Shown here in pieces: positions 33,936 to 46,129 of a stretch of DNA of 64,000 nucleotides. The stretch covers positions 16,343 through 80,342 of the forward strand of contig MU832265.1 of NCBI GenBank assembly GCA_029204225.1. Direction: 5' to 3'. The notes under the pieces were generated by a model. It was given only the letters and a program-made list of their open reading frames with translations, had not been told where the DNA came from and did no database searches. The position numbers and the translations under genes were made by a program. The stretch is from Diphasiastrum complanatum. Taxonomy: Eukaryota > Streptophyta > Lycopodiopsida > Lycopodiales > Lycopodiaceae. Every line of letters starts with the position of its first letter. Within the stretch, counting starts at the first letter, position 1.

Positions 33936-35381
33936 CTATGCCTTCCTCACTCTCCAAATACGATGAGACACTGTCACTGTAGTCTTTACTCGAATTAACA
34001 TAGCCAATTTGGTTAACCGGTCAACTATGACCCAAATTGCATCATTATGTTTATTTCTACATGGCAAACCGACTACAAAATCCATCGAGATACTCTCCCA
34101 CCGCTTAGTAGGAATATTCAACGGATGCAATAGTCCACCAACCTTCAAGCGCTCCACTTTATTCTGCTGGCATTGATCACAATTCAACACAAGATTCTAC
34201 GAAAGGTTTTAACTTGGGCCAAAAAAAGTCCCTCCATACCAAATCAAGTGTACGATGTATACCTGGATGTCCCAACACAAGGTGCGTCATGACATTCAAA
34301 CAACATTTTCTTTTTAATCTCATCCACTCTGGGTATGCAAACCTTTCCCCTTCGAAACAAAATCGCATTTCAGATGATCACCTTGCCAATCAGTTACCGA
34401 TTGAGAGCCTTTTAGAACCCTTCGCCAAATAGGTCCAAAGTGAGGATTTTTTTCATAAAGACCTCGACACGAAAGATAGAAGTCCGTAGTGATTTCAGTG
34501 AGCGACAACTCATTCACCTCCACAATTCGACTCAAGGCATCATCCACTTGATTCGACGATCCTTTAATCTATCTCAAATCGAAGTCGAATTCTTGCATCA
34601 ACTCATTCCATCAAGCTCTCCGACCTCTAAGGAATTTTTGATTACAGAAATACTTTAGTGGTTGGTGATCTGAGCACACTATAAATACCATATAAATAGT
34701 GTCTCCCCAACGCATGCACCATCGCAAAAAGTTTTTTTTCTTGAGAAGTATATAGAGTTTGAGCATCAGACAATTTCTTACTCTCAAAAGCAACTGGCCT
34801 TCCCTCTTGAAGTAGAACTGCACCAACCACATAATCACTAGCATCCACTTTAACCACATAAAGTTTATTAGGATCCGATATGACTGGTGCTGAGACAATT
34901 AGTTCCTTAAGTTTATTAAAACTTGCATCAATGTCTCATTTTACTTAAGGGGTGGACTAGGCCTACCTTTATGAGTGATAATCCCCTTCAACGCACTGTT
35001 AAGAGGCGCAACAATCTTTAAATAATCCATAATAAATCTACAAAAGAAAATAGTAAATCCCTAGAAAAGATTTCAGTTCTCTCATTGTTTTAGGAATTGG
35101 CCATTCAAGAACCATCTTTATCTTTTCCTGATCAATCATAATCCCCTTCCAAGATATGACATGACCAAGATATAATAGTTCCTAAAGAATTCACAATTCT
35201 ACTCTTTAGCATAAAGCTTCTCTTGTCTCAATATCCTCAAGACAGTACGAAGATGCTTCTTATGCTCTTTGAGTGTTTTAGTATAGATGAGAATATCATC
35301 CAAAAACACTCCAAAAAAAAAATTTCCCAGATATGGACGAAGTAAGTCATTCGTCATCTGCTGGATTTCGATACATAACAC
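33936..35381 (-). pseudogene. gypsy (chromovirus-type) RT to integrase remnant
   Basis: On the - strand, in order: RT catalytic box region (FGVFLDDILIYTKT, 35310-35260), RNase H (KVDASDYVVGAVLLQEGRPV, about 34850-34790; SQEKKLFAMVHAL), a link with DDALSRIVEVNEL, integrase HHCC (LGHPGIHRTLDLV, then CDQCQQNKVE) and the first part of the catalytic core (SISMDFVVGLP, IWVIVDRLTKLAM), ending at about 33960. There are frameshifts between most blocks. The RT is cut at 35381 by a sequence that also breaks the RT at 17435. RT box FLDD keeps both catalytic Asp, but the rest of the domain is missing. Confidence 0.9.
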
Positions 35382-35696
35382 AATTTCCTATTGAATGGGT
35401 AATGGAAAAGGTTTCCCCTAAGAAGATTCTATCTAAAAGTTGAATAAATCAATGCTTAAACAAAAACAATGTGTTTTTGCATAAAAATACATTTACAATG
35501 ACCCAATTTTCATATACTGTGAAGATTTTGATGCATATAAAAAATACCAAAACTTTTTAAGATGAAGTTTTAGGACTATATATATGGGTTCTCAATGCAA
35601 CAATGTCCATAACAATGCAACTAATGTCCATAATAAGCTAAATCCTCAGTTCGTTAATGATAATATTTAGTGACTGCTCTAAGATTCATGATGGTA
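35375..35696. repeat. AT-rich segment at a retroelement junction
   Basis: Starts at acacaatttcctattgaatg, matching 17437-17456, and has loosely similar AT-rich content afterwards. It separates the - strand gypsy RT from the + strand gypsy gag piece. It could be a short mobile element shared by both sites. Confidence 0.45.
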
Positions 35697-38600
35697 AACA
35701 CTAATCCTCAAAGATTTCTTCAAGTCTTTGAGAATGATTGCGATGTCTATGGCGAGACATCACCAGACGCCATGGTACAACTCTTCTCGATGACCATGAT
35801 CGATCGAGCACGAGAATGGTTTTTTAACCTTGATCATGAAGATAAATGTGACTGGCCACTCTTGAAGGAGGCCAATCGATGTCGTATCGAAACTGCTGTA
35901 GTAGATGTGGATATTCCCCCATCTTCTACAGACATTGACACACCCATCATCCCACTTATGATGATTGACCCGATTTCTATAGCGTGGTGCCCAGAAGAAC
36001 CTATTGTCTCTACCGCCCATGTTTTGGACGAAGGTATTCTTTCCATGGATGATGTAGACATGACGGATGAACATGTACTCCTATATCTAGATGCACAACC
36101 TTATCTGTCGAAATCAATTCCTAAGGAGATAATGACATTAGGACCGTTGGCTCACGTCCAACTGACATCCAAGGTACCCAACACACAAACATACAAGCCC
36201 AAACCCAAAGTATATACATGGGATGTGTATCTCGACGAAGTCTGGGATACAATCGACGACGATATGATAAGTGAGGCACCAACACCGCCCACTCAAGAAC
36301 CACAAAAAACTAGGTTACAAAAAAGTAAAGTTATTGATACAAAATTAACTGAGCATAAAAAACAGATGCGTGAGAAGCTTAAACAGCCGATAAAGCCCTT
36401 GTCAAAAGGGACAGAACCCAAACAATCCGACCAAGCTTCCACGTCCGGTAGTGAATCAACTCAGTTGATTCCCAAAGTTCCTGAAACTTTTGTCGACCCA
36501 CCTTTTGATCTTCCACAGAAGTTCAAAGTCTTTACACTGGATGACATTGTTATCCAATTACCACAGCCGCATTGGGAACCTACACCAAGTTCCAATTCCT
36601 TTGAAGGAACTGCTAAGACAATTCCACTAAACCTTAAAGATCTTGATGAGAAGATAGATCAAATAGTTCATGTTGGTGCACATTTGTCATCAACCCAACT
36701 TTCTGATCTGGAAACATTACTCCGCAAATACAGGGATGTATTTGCATGGAATTACACAGAAATGAAAGGAATCCCACCTGAAATAGTCGTCCATAGGATT
36801 CCTTTAGAAGACAATGCTAAGCCTATTAGGGCTAAACCTTACCGAAGTAACCATGTCTATCGTGAGAGGATCGATGAGGATATTAAAAAATTGCTGGATG
36901 CTGGCTTCATTTATGAAGTTCAACATACTGATTGGGTATCACCCCTTGTGGTTGTACCTAAGAAAAATGGCAAGCTTCGTATCTATGTCGATCTCAAAAA
37001 CCTTAATGGGGTTACAAAGAAAGACCATTTTCCCTTGTCTTTAACAACCCAAATCTTAGAGGAAATGGCAGGAGCTGAAGCTTTCAGCTTCTTGGATGGA
37101 TTCAACGGTTATTTCCTTGTTCAAATAGCCCCTGAAGATAAACATAAAACGGCCTTTGCCATAGAGAACAGGGTTTATGCTTATAACGTTATGCCTTTTG
37201 GCTTATGCAACGCCCCTTCAACGTTCCTCGCTTGACCGAAGAACGAATTAAGGCCTTTGAGGAGTTGAAAACAGCCCTCACCGCGGCTCCCATACTCCGC
37301 TCGCCAGATTACACGAAAGAGTTCCATGTGCATATTGACGCAAGTAAGTATGCCATTGGAGGTCTTCTTGTGCAACCAGGCAAGTATGGCAAAGATTTTC
37401 CCATACGTTTCTTGAGCAGGCAACTGGTGCCTGCTAAAGTAAACTATACAACCACTGAGAGAGAAGCATTGCGATGGTCTATGTTGTACAACAACTAAGA
37501 CATTATTTATTAGGCCAGACCTTTGCATTCTACACATACCATCAAGCCCTTCTATATATCGTTAATAAATCCTGTAAAACGGGACGTATAGCTCGATGAC
37601 TGTTGATTTTGGAAGAATTTAATTTCCGTGTAGTCGTTCGGAAAGAGACCCAACATTTCATGGCGGATCGCCTTTCCCGACTACCAAGTGCTGAAAAAGC
37701 AACTGCACCAGTCAACGATGATCTCCCTGATGCATGCCCTTTTCAGATCGATGCTACACCCTTATGGGCTGAGGAGATTACTCAGTTCCTAACGACAGGC
37801 AGACTAAAGAAGGCCCGAGTACGACAGAATTTTTATTTTTTTTACTAAAAGCAGCACACTTTCAGTTAATAGCGGGACAACTTTACAAAAGGGGCATTGA
37901 CGGTATCATTCGCCGATGTGCTTATGAATCGTAGATACAACCTATCATATCTCAGGCTCATGAGGGCATCGGAGGTGGCCACTTTTCTGCTGAAGCCACA
38001 ACAAAGATTGTCCTTCGAGTAGGATTGTGGTGGCCGTCTTTGTTTAAGGACACGTTTGCTATCATTAAAGCGTGTGATGTTTGTCAACGAGCAAAGAAAA
38101 ATACCAAAGCAGACTTCACACCACTGACTCCCATTATAGAAGGCGAAGCCTTCCATAAGTGGGAAATTGACTTTGTTGGACCAATCAGTCCAGCCGCAAA
38201 ACATACCCAAGCTCGTTACATCCTCATAGCCACAGATTACGCCACTAAGTGGGTTGAGGCTTGAGCAACGAAGGACGCCAACGCAAAACCAGTTGCGCGT
38301 TTTTTTTACGAAAACATTATTACATGTTTTGGCTGTCCCATAGAGCTAGTTAGTGATCGCGACACGCATTTTTCAAATGCTATCATTGATAACCTCCTAC
38401 GCCATTATCTTGTTGTTCACATAAAAAGTACACCGTACTACCCTAGATGTAATGGCCAGGCTGAATCAACTAACAAGATGATATGTAAAATTTCGACCAA
38501 GATAGTTGAAACCAGTTGTTCTAATTGGGAAACAAAACTTTTCTCATCTGTCTGGGCTTACCGCACCACCCCGAAGAAAGCCACTGGGTGGGTTACCCCT

Positions 38601-39046
38601 TTCCACTTAGTATATGGTCAAGAGGCGGTAATGCCTGTAGAATTCTTAGTACCTTTGCTAAGAGTCATGGAAGCTTTTTCAACAGATCTCTGTGAAAAAG
38701 CTACAATAGAACAACAAGTCAAAACCAGGCTATTTACGTTAGCCCAGTTATGCGAGACGAGACTAATATCTTACGACGCAAAACTAGTTAACAAACGACG
38801 CCCTGGCATGACCGTCACCTACGCAATAAAGATCTACACTTAGGTGACCAGGTGCTTCTTTATACATCAAAGAAGCACCCCGGCAAATTGAAATTCAGAA
38901 GTGAGGGGTCGTATGTTATTAATAAAATCTTTCCTAATGGTGCAGTCCAGTTGCAAACACTTGACAGGATACTCCTAGATATTGTCGTAAATGGTGATCA
39001 TCTACGGCGGTATTACGAAGAGTTGTTTTTTGTTGACCCAATTTAA
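35697..39046 (+). pseudogene. Athila/Tat-like gypsy gag-pol with deletions
   Basis: The first 521-codon frame runs from a gag piece (PQRFLQVFENDCDVYGETSP, close to the gag at 54590) directly into a pol linker and RT. The rest of gag, both zinc knuckles and the protease are not seen. RT motifs: VFAWNYTEMKGI, WVSPLVVVPKKNGKLRIYVD, FLDGFNGYF and MPFGLCNAPSTF (about 37190-37228). The frame then breaks: the block with the catalytic YxDD is deleted and sequence resumes in the RT-RNase H connection (RLTEERIKAFEELKTALTAA) and RNase H (VHIDASKYAIGGLL). Integrase follows with an HHCC zinc region ([20 protein letters not shown]) and all three catalytic acids in place ([23 protein letters not shown]), ending near 39046. 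Several stops (for example 38262 and 38841). Confidence 0.93.
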
Positions 39047-39220
39047 CATCTTTTCCCTGGTATATATTTTACATTTTTTTATTTTTTTTATTTTTATTTT
39101 ATTTTATTTCCTTGCTTGTAATTCTCGTTTTGCATGCCTATTGTTCACCTCGTCCTTGCTTATACTTCATACCATTACTTATGTACTTTCTATGCATTTT
39201 CTTTTTTCTGTACATACTCA

Positions 39221-39315
39221 TGGATCTAGTAGATCGATTAGGTGGAGCTAAATACTTCACAAAGATAGATCTTAGAACCAGATATCATCATATTATCCTC
39301 ACCACAAACATCTAA
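39221..39315 (+). pseudogene. short gypsy RT fragment
   Basis: [20 protein letters not shown] followed by YHHIIL, a conserved RT segment of chromovirus-type gypsy elements that also occurs at about 17330-17400. Only about 30 codons remain, wedged between the gypsy pol above and a copia tail. Confidence 0.85.
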
Positions 39316-39689
39316 TCAAAACACTTGGTGGATTGATATTGGGACAAGCTCTGACATGACTCACCAAAAAGACTACTTTTCTAATCTACTTTCTTACAAT
39401 AGTTCTAAGAGATTTATCTTCACTGCAAGTGATCAAGAATGTGAGATTGTAGGTGTTGGATCCATTCCTTTATGTCTAGGATCATCTTGTGAGATTGTAG
39501 GATCTTTCTCTTCTATTCTACCCTTCCCTTTCACCAACAATCATGATGAAGTTAGTTTAGGGAGAGTAGAGTTAGTGTGAGTAGTGTTAGTAGAAGTAGA
39601 GTTAGGTAAAAAGTAGGGAACTAACTAAAAGTAGCATCTATGCATAGTTAGGTGTCTATCTAGTGAACTAACCCTTGTTCACAGGCGGG
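39316..39689. other. no recognisable gene
   Basis: Short stretch between two retroelement fragments. It has small repeats of gagattgtaggt (39443, 39492) and of gtagagttagtg (39558-39600), but no coding content. Confidence 0.45.
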
Positions 39690-40682
39690 AGGGCTATTAC
39701 AACGTTGGATCAAAGACCCTACAACAACAATAATAATTTGGTCAAGGATTCTAGTCGGATGCTATTTTCAGAGTTTGACATGACTGATCTGGACGAAGAT
39801 CACTTCTGTCTGGGCATTCAGATCCACATAAACAGAGTGAGACGACTGATTTACATCACTCAACAAAGGTATCTTCACAATGTTCTTAACAGATACAGTC
39901 TAATGCATTGTAAATTAGTTCACTCACCAATGGATCCAGGCTTGCATTTGTCAAAGGACCAATGTCCCCAGACCAAATAGGAAGAGGAGCAGATGAGAGA
40001 GTATCCTTATCGATTGATACTTGGATCTCTCATGTACACAACGGTCTGTACAAGACCAGATATCTCTTTTGCAGTAAGCTCACTCAGCCAATATATGGCT
40101 AATCCTGGCATTACCCATTGGAAGGCTCTCATAAGAGTCATGAGGTATATTCGAGCTACCATGGACCAGTGCATCTGCTACGGAGAGGTTAGCAACGACA
40201 ATCTTCATCAGCTCAGTGGACATTCTGATGCAAATTGGGGAGGAGATATAGACAATCGCAAGTCCACATCTGGATTTACATTCTTCTTCAACGACGGTCC
40301 TATCTCATGGAACAGTCATAAGCAAACCTCTATTGAGAAGCAGAATACATTGATGTTTCTCAATCTATCAAGGAAGTGTTTTGGTTGAGAAATTTACTGT
40401 CAGACATAAATCTGTATTAGTACAACCCCACAATTTTATTCCATGATAATCAGAGTGCTATTGCCTTATCAGCCAACTCTAGATTTCACTCTAGGAGTAA
40501 GCACATTGAAATCAAATATCACTACATCAGGAACAAAGTTCTCAACAAGGAGGTGAGCTTAACGTACTATAGAACGCAGGACATGGTTGTAGATATATTC
40601 ACGAAGGCATTAAGTGTTAATGCACACAACAAATTTTGTGCATTTCTCAGTTTAAAGATCAAGGCATTCACGGATCCAGATT
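39690..40682 (+). pseudogene. Ty1-copia RT end and RNase H remnant (copia-2)
   Basis: Starts inside RT after the catalytic box: FSEFDMTDLDEDHFCLGIQI, ITQQRYLHNVLNRY, then RLILGSLMYTTVCTRPDISF, HWKALIRVMRYIRAT, HSDANWGGDIDNRKSTSGF and ISWNSHKQTSI. After a frameshift at about 40385 the RNase H tail continues to about 40680 with NQSAIALS-type, SRSKHIEIKYH-type and DIFTKAL-type residues in other frames. One stop at 39978. The 5' half of the element is absent. Confidence 0.92.
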
Positions 40683-40691
40683 AAGGGGGGG
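40683..40691 (+). other. polypurine tract of copia-2
   Basis: AAGGGGGGG next to the TG of the LTR, in the same relation as at 3387-3395. Confidence 0.8.
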
Positions 40692-41700
40692 TGTTGGATT
40701 TATCTCCTCTACTTTCCTAAATCCTATTTTAATATGCCTCCATTCATGCTGCATTTTTACTCATGTTGTCGCATAGTCTGCATATTTACATGTAAAATAA
40801 GACAGACAAAAAACTCGACTGTTTGCATAAATACAAGTGAATTTCCACAAGCACAAAAGACAAAAAACACGACACTGTGGTTTTACACGTGATTTGTGAC
40901 AAACGAAAAAGGTGGCACTGCCTTACAAAATGTCGAAACTGCCCTAGGAAAAGCAAAGGCACCCTGTAAATCAAATCCTAAGGCATTTCGTTAGAGTGTC
41001 GCATGTTTTGCATCTTCAGCAACGTTTTTTCAGCAAAGGCTGACGTCGCGGCCTTTTCATGATCATCCCACACAATTGTGCTAACAAATTTGACAATGAC
41101 AGTAGCCACCCACGATCTCCTACAGACAGCACATCCACTTTGTACTTTCTTCATTTGCACACTTGTAAAATTGTGTATATATTGAATACCACTTGCGTAT
41201 TCAATTGGGTGTGTAAAAATAATAGCATCAGAAGCTTATCAAAGATAGACGAAGTAGATGCCTTGTGCATTGATTCTTTTGTATTGTTAGTAATAGGTTC
41301 ATCCCTTTTTACAGACTGAATTAGCTATTGTCTTGTGCTCCACAACATTATTGACATGTATATTTTGCTATACTTCATCTGATAACAACTCTGTTGTTCT
41401 GCATTCAGATTTGTGTTGCTATTGCTATGCTTTTCTTCATTCTATCTGACTCTCTTGTTGCTCAATCTGGTAATCTGTTTTTAGTGAATTTCTATTAGTC
41501 TAATTGTTGACGACTAATATTTAGTCTCGTCTTTCACGACTAATTCGCGACTGATTATCAGTCTAGCTCTTCACGAATCATTCGCGACTAATAATTTGTC
41601 TAGCTGTTCGCGACAAATTATTCTTCTGATATTTTGTTAATGTTTGGCTACGTAATCAGGTCGACTGTGATTTTTATCACTAACGTTCTATTCGTTTTTT
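40692..41700 (+). mobile_element. 3' LTR of copia-2 (right end uncertain)
   Basis: Begins TGTTGGATTTATC, similar to the LTR at 3396 (TGTTGGAATTTAATC). Both contain gtctgcatatttac-like and gcgac/cgacactg segments. I could not find a clear CA end; the sequence changes character near 41700, and another element starts at 41806. Confidence 0.6.
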
Positions 41701-41805
41701 ATAGGCGTAGTCATGCTTAGTGAAAGAGTAATAAAAGGCGCGAAGCAAGGCAACAAAACACTTTATTTTTTATGGCACGAAGACCTTGAAAATCCAAAGG
41801 CTTTA

Positions 41806-42757
41806 TGTTCATAGATTCACTGAATTTGTGAACACGATTTTTTTTTGTTTCTTCTTATCGTTCTTTCCTCGTTCTTCTGTGGTTATGGTTCTTCTTCTTA
41901 TTAGAATAATTACCAAACAGAAGGGTTATTCAGATTGCAATGTGTATTTTCCAGCCTGTCAGTGGGAGTCACGGATCCGATACTCAGCTACATGCATAAA
42001 CCAGTCATGTAACTAGTCCTAGTTCAAGAAGATCAACGTTCTGGAATAGAGAGCAATCCTACCACTGTCTACTAAATCAGAAAGCAATCAAGAACAAGAT
42101 TAACTACTAAAACAAGGAGCAAGAAACAAGAAACTAGATTCCTAACAGCATTTTAACAGTCTAAGAATCAATAAACACTCATTTCTTGATGCTTAGATTG
42201 CTCAAGAACAATCAAGAACTGGACTGTAAGAAAGTATGCAAGATCTACACCACTATTCCAGCCTATTTAGTTTAATTAAATGCTGATTCCTACCTTATTC
42301 CACAAACAAGAAATGAATCCTAATCCACAACTAAGTAAGAAAGAAAACAAGAACCTAGTTAATCCACAATACAAGGAAATCAAGCAAGCTCATAGAAACT
42401 TCACTCAAGAACATTGCCATGAACAAGGAGCTTAGCAATTATCAAGAACTCATGGAGGATCTTCTTTATCTGCTCAAGAGAATTTGACAATACATTCAAA
42501 AAGCTCCCTCACAAGAGAGGGGGCCCTTAAATAAGCAAGAAGGCTGTCCATGTGGAGCCTAAGTGGCGATTCCACCAAATTAGAAATTACATGTGGAATT
42601 TGCCCTTCCACTAAAGGTCACCATCAAAAGGTGGCTCACTCTAACTAATATAAGGGGGGTCTACAATTATTTACAAAGCCTAGGAAATATGACTAGCTCC
42701 TACATGGTCGTTCCTTCTCTAGGATACACCATGTAGGCTCTCTAATCTGTTGCAGGA
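41806..42757 (-). mobile_element. long LTR, copy 2 (3' LTR of the coiled-coil element)
   Basis: Homologous over its length to 20244-21930 with the 590 bp insert removed. On the - strand it ends ATGAACA (41806), where the first copy ends GTGAACA. Its first 180 or so bp, including the TGTT start, are missing: at 42757 the sequence jumps from gcaacagattagag to gcctacatggtgta. The same gcaacaNattagag precedes the LTR at 51868, which places this copy downstream of the coiled-coil gene at 42991-46093. Confidence 0.8.
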
Positions 42758-42990
42758 CCCACTGCAACACCGGTGATGTCTTTCCACTAGGCACTTGAAA
42801 AAGCATGGATCTTCGTTCGCTTCCGTAAAACCAGGTGCTTATTATCCACAAAACTTATTCTTCAAAATTGGAAGTCTCTCAATTGGCCGCTACATTCAGC
42901 CCTCTTGAGAACTTCTTGCGAGTCCTGCTCGCCTCGTTGTGGTGCCGTTTGTTTTCTCTCGCTCATCTTTGGCCCCAGGGCTTCAAACAC

Positions 42991-45900
42991 TTAAAAGCGG
43001 AGCTTACTTCCAAACTTGAGAGGCCCCAGGTATTCTCTTATCTTTTCCACAAAGCCCATTTCATGCCAATCTTCCACCATGGTCACATAGCGTGACGACA
43101 TGAAGGCCGCTCTGTAGTATAGCCTGGCCATCATCTCATGGGGTCTTCTTTCGACTGGAGGGCTACATTCGGGTTGATCTTGATGGGATCCAAGCCTCAA
43201 TCCCAGAAACAATCTTGCTGCATCAGAAAGGCCATAGATTTGCAATATTTGGCACTTTCTTGCACGCAAAGATCGGCACTTGTTTTGTACTTGTGCCCAA
43301 AGTCGAGTAACTGTAGCCTCAGATCATCCGGGGAGGTTCTCTCTGAAATTCTCGGAATGACTGGCCAGTTTACCAACTCCACTCGTGGCTTTTCTACCGG
43401 CCATGGATTTCTGCGTTTGAGTGGCATGTAGAAGGGATCCACTAGCTTCCATGCTGGTGCCTTCAGATACTCTTGGAGTCGCCTGCTATCCTTCAGGACT
43501 TTATTCCACCACTCCGGTTGCGGTTGTAATGCCACAATGATCTCGGCCCTGGTGGAGTATTGGCTTTGATCTACATCCTCTTTGCCTCCCCTCGTGTTGG
43601 GAGGGTATTTCCTCTCAAACTTCTCTGAGTCTCTTGTGTCAGCCAATTTGCCTCTGGGCCTGGTAGGGGAAGTTGTCCTACGCAGTTGTGATGGCCTTGC
43701 CAGATTATTATCTAGGGCCTTGGTGCCCGTATCTTTTTCTTTAGCTCGTTGGCTTGTCGATGGCTCAACTACGCCCGTGTCTTGCCTGGGCGAGAACCTT
43801 CTTGTCTCTGGTTGATCTACCAGGAAGTCATCATCAACTCCCATGTCGGTGTTAGTTTCTGGAAGGTCAAGGATGAAATGGTCTGGAGAGAGGAGTGTGG
43901 GAATGACAGGTTTTGGAGGAAGTGGGTTTAACAAGTTATACGCCGCACCAAGGGAGTGGAGTTGTTGGAGGAACTCGTCCCGTCGGGCTTTGTATGTGTC
44001 AGCTGGACCTTTTAATGGGCCCATTATATTGCTAGGAGGTGATGGAGAGAGAGAAGATGAAAGAATCGGGTAAGTTGGAATAAATGTTTCGAAAAAATTA
44101 AATGCAGAGTAGGAGGAGGGGTTAAAGGTGGGAGAGGGTCGGAAAAAGTCCTAGAAGCAGCATCGGCTCTCTGGCCACCCGATCCCAAGCTACCATCTGA
44201 AGGTTGGGTTTGCTTGCCCTGATTCCCTGCTCCATCATTCCCATCATCGTCTCGTGGCTTCTTTGAATGAGCGCCTGCTTGGGCCTTGCACGCCATGTCC
44301 CACAATTGGTTCACCTTGTCCAAGACTTGCTGCAGGGCCTTCGTTGTGTCTTCCAACTGCTTCTGGGACTCCAGGATGATCTTCTCTTGCTTGGCCACAA
44401 TATTTTCGAAATTTTTCTCCTCAACCTCTCGTTCTTGGATTACCCTTACATACTTTTCCATCCGGATGGCTGAGGCCTGTGGGGCCTGGAATTGAATATC
44501 CTCGGGCTTGACTAGAGGAGCATCGACTGTCATTGCACCCGATGATCCATCTCGTACTTGGTCGATTTGGACCATCTGGTGCTTTAGTTGCTGCTGGACC
44601 TCTTCTAGAGTGATCTTTTGTCCGGCCATCACGAATTTGATTTCCACTATCTCTCTTTCTTTTTCTTTGGCCAGCCTCTGATGATGTGTAATTTCCTGGT
44701 CTTGATGTTGGACCTTGTTCTCGAGAATTTGATATTGGTTCAAATGCATATGGTAGCTCGTTTCGGATAGGCCAATCATTGAGCGCTTGGCTGCTTCGGT
44801 GAGCTTCTCTGGGTTAGTGAGGGTTGGGTATTGATCTGAAGTGTGGGATGGTGAGGCTAAACCAAAAGATAAACATTGTGCTAGAGCTGAAGATGGAAGT
44901 GGAGGTGGAGGGAGTGGAGGGATGCTGTTAGTAGCTGTTGTGGTGGTGGTGGCTAGTGGAGGGATCAAACTTCTTCCTGGCTGCTTCCCCTTCTCTGGCT
45001 TGTCATCGCTTATTTCCATCAGGTCCGCCACATCAAAATATTGCGATGTGTTCAATGTGTGGACTTGTTGGGCCTGTGGTTGTTGGTCGTGTGGTTGCTG
45101 AGCCGCTTCCGTGTCCTGGGGACTGGAAATCTCCATTCCTCCCCCCTCCAAAACTTGTGCCGGTGGTGATGTTGGTGGCGTTGGCATGGTAATCAGTGTG
45201 GGTGGGGTGGTGACTTTGTCTGACTAACCTGTGACTTGAGATATTGTCATGTCAGGTGCTGGTGTGGAGGTAGTTGCTCCATCACCCCTGTCGATGACAT
45301 GTGAGGGTGATGAGTGTTGTTGTGATGCCGTGGATGAGCTTCCATTATCCAAAGCTGAGCCGTCTGATGCTGACTCGGCTGGTGATGTGATTCTAGCCTG
45401 AAGCTCTCTTTTCATCCTTTGTTGCCATGTGTCTAGCAACTAGTCCTTGGAGGTATCGGCCTATTGAGCTTCGAAGGTTGCGACTTCTTGTGGATCCGGA
45501 TGTGGGCTTCTTTGCTTCTGTACCAGAGAAAGAATACTGGTGTTTAATCGTTTAGGTTGGGATCCCGATGGTGATGCAGCTCTTGATCGTGCACGCTTGG
45601 ACTTTTTGGACTCAATGGAAATGTCCCATGCCTTGTCCGCAAGCTGCAGGTGTTGTTGAAGCTTTGGTCCGTTCTGTACTTGGTGAAGAGTGATATATGT
45701 CATAAGATATCCCAGTACTGTGAGGGGCTGCTTGTTCTTAAGGTAGTCACGTAGGCAGTTTGAAGCAAATTGTGCCCAATCATAGAGGTCCTGGGCATGC
45801 ACTCGTAAATCTGCCATCATGTGAAACATGGACATGGATACCCTCAACACTTTTCTGTCGGTGATGTTAGGTTGTAAGGTTTTGGTGATGGCGCTCTCAA

Positions 45901-46093
45901 TGGAATGGTAAAGATGGTGGTTGATAGTCTGTAGAGATGGTGTGAAGACGATAATTGAAAGATTGAACAGTCGAGCGCTAGGATCGGTCACAGTAGCAAG
46001 GAAATCGCCAGCAAATCGTCCCCAGAAAACACTAGAATTTGCACTTCGTTGAGATGCGAATGGCGTCGGGGTGAGGGCATTTATGGTTGTCAT
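42991..46093 (-). pseudogene. long coiled-coil protein of a gypsy-like element, unknown family (copy A)
   Basis: About 1030 codons in all, from ATG 46093. The first 690 codons (46093-44024) are one frame broken only by three TAG codons (45463-45461, 45442-45440, 45226-45224). A frameshift near 44150 leads to the frame 44024-43197 and another near 43220 to 43269-42991. Layout: an N-terminal globular part (FWGRFAGDFLATVTDPSARL, YDWAQFASNCLRDYL, LGYLMTYITLHQV); a Ser/Pro/Gln-rich linker; a coiled coil (about 44740-44240); a Pro-rich linker; a C-terminal region with LQPQPEWW, LVNWPVIP, NP..AL and ARLYYRAAFMSSRYVTMVED. That C-terminal region is shared with 49470-50040 (+). No RT, integrase or transposase motif is seen. 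Its place just before the LTR at 42757 suggests an extra ORF in the env position. Function unknown. Confidence 0.7.
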
Positions 46094-46129
46094 CTTCTGG
46101 TTTTGAGCAAGATGGACGTGCCGGTTCGT

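Noticed and set aside
35670-37235. Host gene of 521 codons
   Set aside because: It carries gag and RT motifs of a gypsy element and breaks at a deletion inside RT.
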